Notes under the pieces: model-generated | What the model was told of the DNA's origin: nothing | The model's database searches: none | What the model saw: the letters and a program-made list of their open reading frames with translations, nothing else | In this document: piece after piece, positions 60,172-64,000 of the stretch | Numbering within the stretch: position 1 is the stretch's first letter | How the letters are laid out: every line of letters starts with the position of its first letter | Program-made: the position numbers and the translations under genes | NCBI RefSeq assembly: GCF_009864005.1 | Contig: NZ_WEZQ01000005.1 | Coordinates: forward strand, 310,408-374,407 | Origin: Furfurilactobacillus milii | Lineage (GTDB): Bacteria > Bacillota > Bacilli > Lactobacillales > Lactobacillaceae | Length of the DNA: 64,000 nucleotides | Reading direction: 5' to 3'

Positions 60172-62883
60172 ATGCGTACGTTTTCAGTCCGCGTCCTCGA
60201 TGACGCCTTTGAGCTCTCCTACGTACCAAACGGAAAAACAAATGCGACAAAAACAATTACCATTGTGTGCGATCCTGATGTGCCCATTGGTGAAAATCTT
60301 GAAAAGATTCGTGAAAAACTGGCCGGCATCGATTTCGATGCCGCACTGATTGAAAATCCGTTGGAATATGATTTTTCAGATACCATTATTGGGGTCAATC
60401 ACCAGCGAATCGACATGGGTCTAGCATTGTCCAACATGCTGAACATCCCCGTTGTCAGTCAAGAAACGGCTAATCGTAATGGCTTAGCCGAAGCCATTGA
60501 AAACAAGCGTCAATACAATCAATGGCACCTTGACTACTACGGCGAATATGCAGCCAAACGTAATTACGGTCAAGAAGCAATGCTCACCATCGGTAATGGC
60601 TATTATGGTTTACGGGGCGCATATTTGGCAGCTAATGCAGATGTTGACAATTACCCTGGCATGTATGTTGCCGGTTTATACAATCAGCTAACCACCAAAA
60701 TCAATGGTCGTGACGTGGTAAACGAAGATTTAGTTAACTTGCCAAACGCCCAGTACCTATCCTTTAGCATCGATCATCAAGAACCGTTTACCGTCAAAAA
60801 AGAAAACATTTCTGACATTTACCGTTCATTAGATTTACATACAGGTGTGCTCACCACAACAATGTTGGTATCCTTACCAACTGGCCACTTGCTCAAAATC
60901 TGTGCACAACGGGTCGCCGATATGAATCAGTGGCACCGTTTTGCCATCCGTTATGAAATCACACCCATGAACTTTGAAGGTACTGTCACCGTTTTCTCAA
61001 GAATCGATGGTAGCGTTACTAACGCCAATGTAGACCGTTACAAATCGTTCGATGGTCGTCATTTCGACGTCACCGAAACCACCATTAATGGCTCAGATGC
61101 TATGCTCAGCGGTCAAACCAAAACTTCCAAGGTTGCTTTTTCAATTGGCAGTCGCCTTTCAAGTCAAGAAATAACGCCATCAACAAAGATAAATGAAAGC
61201 GTTACCGATGACGTCCTCGAACAAAACTTCTCGTTCCAAGCACAAACTGGCACGACTTATGTTATTGAAAAAGCGGTTGCTATCAACACATCCTTGGAAA
61301 CCAAGGATGATTTAAATAACGCCGTTACATCAGAATTAGACGGTGCCACCTTTAGCGGTATCGTGCAACAAAACGCCAGCTTCTGGAACGAAGTTTGGCA
61401 AGACAGTGATATTCAGATTGACGGGGATTTGACTGCCCAAAAGTTAACACGAGTTAACATTTATCACTTATTCGTATCTGCTTCCCCAATCAGTAATCCG
61501 CATTTAGACGCCTCTGTCGGGGCTCGTGGGCTCCATGGGGAAGCTTACCGGGGTCACGTATTCTGGGACGAATTATTCATCCTGCCTTACTACACCTTGC
61601 ACACGCCATCCCTCACCCGCCAATTGCTCATGTACCGCTACAAACGTTTGGACGCTGCTAAGCAAAATGCGGCTGCTGAACATTATGACGGCGCTATGTA
61701 TCCTTGGCAGTCGGCGCAATTCGGGGATGAACAGTCGCAACTGCTTCACTTTAATCCCGACAGTGGCAAATTCGATCCCGACAACAGTCGTTTGCAACGC
61801 CATGTTTCATTAGCTATTGCCTACAACGTTTGGCTTTATTACCACTCAACTAATGACACCGAGTTCATGACCAAATATGGTCTGGAAATGTTGCTTGAAA
61901 TTGCCCACTTCTGGTCCAGTAAGGCCGTTAAAAATGACAACGGTCGTTATGATATTAAAAATGTCATGGGCCCAGACGAGTTCCACGAAAACTATCCTAA
62001 TGCCGATGAGCCTGGCCTAACAGACAATGCCTACACCAATATCATGGTAAGTTGGCTGTTTACAACTTTAGCCAACATTCATAAGGCAATGCCAGCAAAG
62101 GACTGGTCAACGGTCACAACCAAAGTCGGACTTAACGATGATGATTTCAATCATTTTGATGACATCGCTCATCATTTAGCATTGGACATCAATAAAGATG
62201 GGATTATCGGTCAGTTTGCTGGCTACTTTAAATTGCCAACGCTCGATTTTGAAAAATACCGTAAAAAGTATGGTAACATTTCGCGAGTTGACCGGTTGTT
62301 AAAAGCGGAAGGCAAATCACCCGATTCTTATCAGGTTGCCAAACAAGCGGATGCCTTAATGGCTTACTATAACCTAAGCTTTAACACGATTGATAATGTT
62401 CTGAAAACCTTGGGTTATAAAATGCCAGGTGAATATCTCACTAAGAACATCGAATACTACTTGGCAAGAACCACTCACGGATCAACCTTATCAAGGATCG
62501 TCTATTCAGAATTAAGTCTGATCGACGGCAACATGGATCAGTCATTTGCTTTCTTCAACACCGCTTTGCGTTCTGACTACTATGACATTCAGGGTGGAAC
62601 AACTGCTGAAGGTATTCACCTCGGCGTTATGGGTGCCGTTTTAATGCTAGAATTGCGTAACTATGGTGGTGTCAATGAATTCGAATCTGAATTAGCTGTT
62701 GATCCACACTTACCAGAAGATTGGCACCGTCTCGCATTTAGTGAACGCTTTAAGGGTGTACTATACAAGTTTGATCTCACCCACAGTAACATTCATGTGA
62801 CTGTAGATAAGCCAGCTAAACTCACGGTTCGCGGGCAAGAGTTCTCAGTTACACCGGACAAACCCTTGCAATTAAAAAATTAA
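60172..62883 (+). CDS. GH65 glucosyl phosphorylase, probably maltose phosphorylase
   Basis: Inverting phosphorylase splitting an alpha-glucose disaccharide with phosphate into beta-glucose 1-phosphate and glucose. The 903-aa protein has the GH65 core from about 120, with LTIGNGYYGLRG (139-150 region), the catalytic acid in GPDEFHENYPNADE (likely Glu603) and the phosphate-binding THGSTLS. The first roughly 115 residues are extra to the 754-aa Lactobacillus maltose phosphorylase and resemble a beta-rich domain. Maltose is the first guess from pgmB, but kojibiose, nigerose or trehalose cannot be excluded. GGGGG precedes the ATG. No transporter is in view. Confidence 0.88.
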   Translation: MRTFSVRVLDDAFELSYVPNGKTNATKTITIVCDPDVPIGENLEKIREKLAGIDFDAALIENPLEYDFSDTIIGVNHQRIDMGLALSNMLNIPVVSQETANRNGLAEAIENKRQYNQWHLDYYGEYAAKRNYGQEAMLTIGNGYYGLRGAYLAANADVDNYPGMYVAGLYNQLTTKINGRDVVNEDLVNLPNAQYLSFSIDHQEPFTVKKENISDIYRSLDLHTGVLTTTMLVSLPTGHLLKICAQRVADMNQWHRFAIRYEITPMNFEGTVTVFSRIDGSVTNANVDRYKSFDGRHFDVTETTINGSDAMLSGQTKTSKVAFSIGSRLSSQEITPSTKINESVTDDVLEQNFSFQAQTGTTYVIEKAVAINTSLETKDDLNNAVTSELDGATFSGIVQQNASFWNEVWQDSDIQIDGDLTAQKLTRVNIYHLFVSASPISNPHLDASVGARGLHGEAYRGHVFWDELFILPYYTLHTPSLTRQLLMYRYKRLDAAKQNAAAEHYDGAMYPWQSAQFGDEQSQLLHFNPDSGKFDPDNSRLQRHVSLAIAYNVWLYYHSTNDTEFMTKYGLEMLLEIAHFWSSKAVKNDNGRYDIKNVMGPDEFHENYPNADEPGLTDNAYTNIMVSWLFTTLANIHKAMPAKDWSTVTTKVGLNDDDFNHFDDIAHHLALDINKDGIIGQFAGYFKLPTLDFEKYRKKYGNISRVDRLLKAEGKSPDSYQVAKQADALMAYYNLSFNTIDNVLKTLGYKMPGEYLTKNIEYYLARTTHGSTLSRIVYSELSLIDGNMDQSFAFFNTALRSDYYDIQGGTTAEGIHLGVMGAVLMLELRNYGGVNEFESELAVDPHLPEDWHRLAFSERFKGVLYKFDLTHSNIHVTVDKPAKLTVRGQEFSVTPDKPLQLKN

Positions 62884-62939
62884 TTGCAGGTGTTCAAACG
62901 AATCATCAAAATTAAAAATTATTTGCGGAGGTTTTATTA

Positions 62940-63614
62940 ATGACAAAGTTTGCGGATTTAAAGGGATTTATTTTTGATTTGGATGGCGTAATTACTGGTA
63001 CAGCAAAGTACCACGGACAAGCGTGGCATCAACTAGCTGACGAACTTGGTGTGACCTGGACCGAAGAACTAGCTAATGGCTTAAAAGGCGTTTCCCGAAT
63101 GGATTCCTTGGAAATGATTTTAAAAGCCGGCGGTAAAGAAAATGACTATACCCCTGAAGAAAAAGTTGCCTATGCAACAAAGAAAAACGACAATTATCTG
63201 TCACTCATCAAAAACATGACACCTAATGACGTCTTCCCTGGTATTAAGGAGTTTTTAGATGATTTGATTGCCAACGGTTACCAGATTTCCTTGGCTTCTG
63301 CTTCAAAAAATGCACCAACAATTTTAGGTCATATCGGTTTGTCCGACTACTTTACCAAAATTGTTGACCCTGCTACCTTGAGTAAGGGCAAGCCTGATCC
63401 AGAAATCTACACCCGGGGCGCAGAAATTCTTGGCTTAGATCCATCTGTTTGTGCTGGTGTGGAAGATGCTGCGGCCGGAGTAGCCAGTATCAATGCCGCT
63501 AACGAAACCTCGATTGGAATTGGCGATAAGCAAGAACTAAGTGCTGCTAATGTTATTTTTGCTGACACTAGTGCATTAACTCTTGATAATATCAAAGCAC
63601 AAATGGACAATTAA
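62940..63614 (+). CDS. pgmB: Beta-phosphoglucomutase
   Basis: Turns beta-glucose 1-phosphate from the GH65 phosphorylase into glucose 6-phosphate. The 224-aa HAD protein has motif I FDLDGVITG (nucleophile Asp13, acid-base Asp15), the cap signature GVSRMDSLEMIL, SLASASKNAP, KPDPEIY and GVEDAAAGVASI, the beta-PGM fingerprint. GGAGG precedes the ATG. It follows the GH65 gene by 56 bases and ends at a terminator, so both are one operon. Confidence 0.95.
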   Translation: MTKFADLKGFIFDLDGVITGTAKYHGQAWHQLADELGVTWTEELANGLKGVSRMDSLEMILKAGGKENDYTPEEKVAYATKKNDNYLSLIKNMTPNDVFPGIKEFLDDLIANGYQISLASASKNAPTILGHIGLSDYFTKIVDPATLSKGKPDPEIYTRGAEILGLDPSVCAGVEDAAAGVASINAANETSIGIGDKQELSAANVIFADTSALTLDNIKAQMDN

Positions 63615-63646
63615 TCGACTCAAATTAATACAGGATAATAAGTTTC

Positions 63647-63687
63647 AAAAACGACTTACCGATTTCATAATCGATAAGTCGTTTTTT
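63647..63687 (+). terminator. Terminator after pgmB
   Basis: AAAACGACTTACCGATT pairs with AATCGATAAGTCGTTTT-like arm around TCATA, followed by TT. It may also serve the convergent gene at the window end. Confidence 0.85.
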
Positions 63688-63722
63688 GATTATCTTAGAA
63701 CATAAAACAAAAACTGCACCTA

Positions 63723-64000
63723 TTAAGAACGCCCAAGAAACGTTGTCTTGGTAGTCTCTAAAACATGCCCCTTAATTGCCCGATAAAACTCATTTAACCA
63801 ATAACCATTTTGCAGTGGCAATGTGGTATCTAAAGCGTACCCCGTGACCGTATAGACATGATCACCATTTGGCGGCGTTGGACCAACGTAATGCCGTGTA
63901 ATTGCCGGATCCGTTTGGTGGATCAGGCCACCTGCCGTACTATTATTGCCTTGAACAAAGGCTTCACCTTCACGGCGACTGGCATCCTCTTTAAGTTCAG
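63723..64000 (-). CDS. YbhB/YbcL family (PEBP-like) protein, C-terminal part
   Basis: The last 92 codons of a minus-strand gene whose start lies beyond the window. The segment ITRHYVGPTPPNGDHVYTVT is the signature of the bacterial PEBP (Raf kinase inhibitor-like) fold, and YALDTTLPLQNGYWLNEF continues it. Function of the bacterial members is mostly unknown. It is convergent with pgmB. Confidence 0.82.
   Translation of the reverse strand, partial: ELKEDASRREGEAFVQGNNSTAGGLIHQTDPAITRHYVGPTPPNGDHVYTVTGYALDTTLPLQNGYWLNEFYRAIKGHVLETTKTTFLGRS

Noticed and set aside
1-64000. CRISPR arrays, prophage or insertion sequences
   Set aside because: No repeated spacers, no integrase or transposase genes and no tRNA-flanking direct repeats were seen; gene order is core-genome throughout.

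Overview
The window is a chromosomal core-genome segment of a low-GC Gram-positive bacterium, most likely a member of the Lactobacillaceae. The evidence is a type-B (Bacillus-type) RNase P RNA next to gpsB, ypsA, recU and a class A PBP; the mevalonate cluster mvaK1-mvaD-mvaK2-fni; the rpsP-khpA-rimM-trmD-rplS and ffh-ylxM / ftsY-smc-rnc groups; and a GH65 phosphorylase paired with beta-phosphoglucomutase. The three-gene transhydrogenase and the GH65/pgmB pair fit a heterofermentative lactobacillus, but the genus cannot be fixed from this window. I see no prophage, insertion sequence, CRISPR array or resistance island.

Layout. 1-10 kb: rnpB (3' end outside the window), gpsB and ypsA on the minus strand; recU-ponA on the plus strand; then a minus-strand dinG-ypmB-asnS-dnaD group. 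10-15 kb: plus-strand isoprenoid genes making isopentenyl diphosphate from mevalonate. 15-25 kb: an RNA methyltransferase, a Cof-type phosphatase with a small unknown protein, an EamA transporter, glycerol kinase, a YitT-type protein, and a C69 dipeptidase paired with a YjeM-like permease. 25-31 kb: ribosomal and tRNA-modification genes, a membrane protein with an Ig-like domain, a secreted CAP protein, a SpoIIM-like protein and a cold-shock gene. 31-34 kb: pntAA-pntAB-pntB behind a promoter with two cre-like sites. 34-49 kb: signal recognition, chromosome condensation, RNA processing and lipid-synthesis genes, with one tRNA. 49-60 kb: rpmB, and the long priA-fmt-rsmB-stp-prkC-rsgA-rpe-thiN operon with 1-4 base overlaps. 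60-64 kb: GH65 phosphorylase, pgmB, and the C-terminal part of a YbhB/YbcL-type protein.

How the genes work together. The isoprenoid block feeds undecaprenyl-phosphate synthesis, which ponA-type peptidoglycan synthesis depends on. PrkC/Stp and GpsB link the wall to growth signalling. Ffh, FtsY and YlxM form the membrane-targeting module, and PlsX, AcpP and the FakA-like protein form the phospholipid acyl-transfer module. GH65 plus PgmB would turn a glucose disaccharide and phosphate into glucose and glucose 6-phosphate.

I found no undescribed multi-gene system. The observations most worth a second look are a tRNA-Arg with C instead of the near-universal U33, a glycerol kinase without the HPr-phosphorylated histidine, a predicted cytoplasmic Ig-like domain on a coiled-coil membrane protein, tandem cre-like sites at the transhydrogenase promoter, an N-terminally extended GH65 enzyme, and several strong unexplained inverted repeats.
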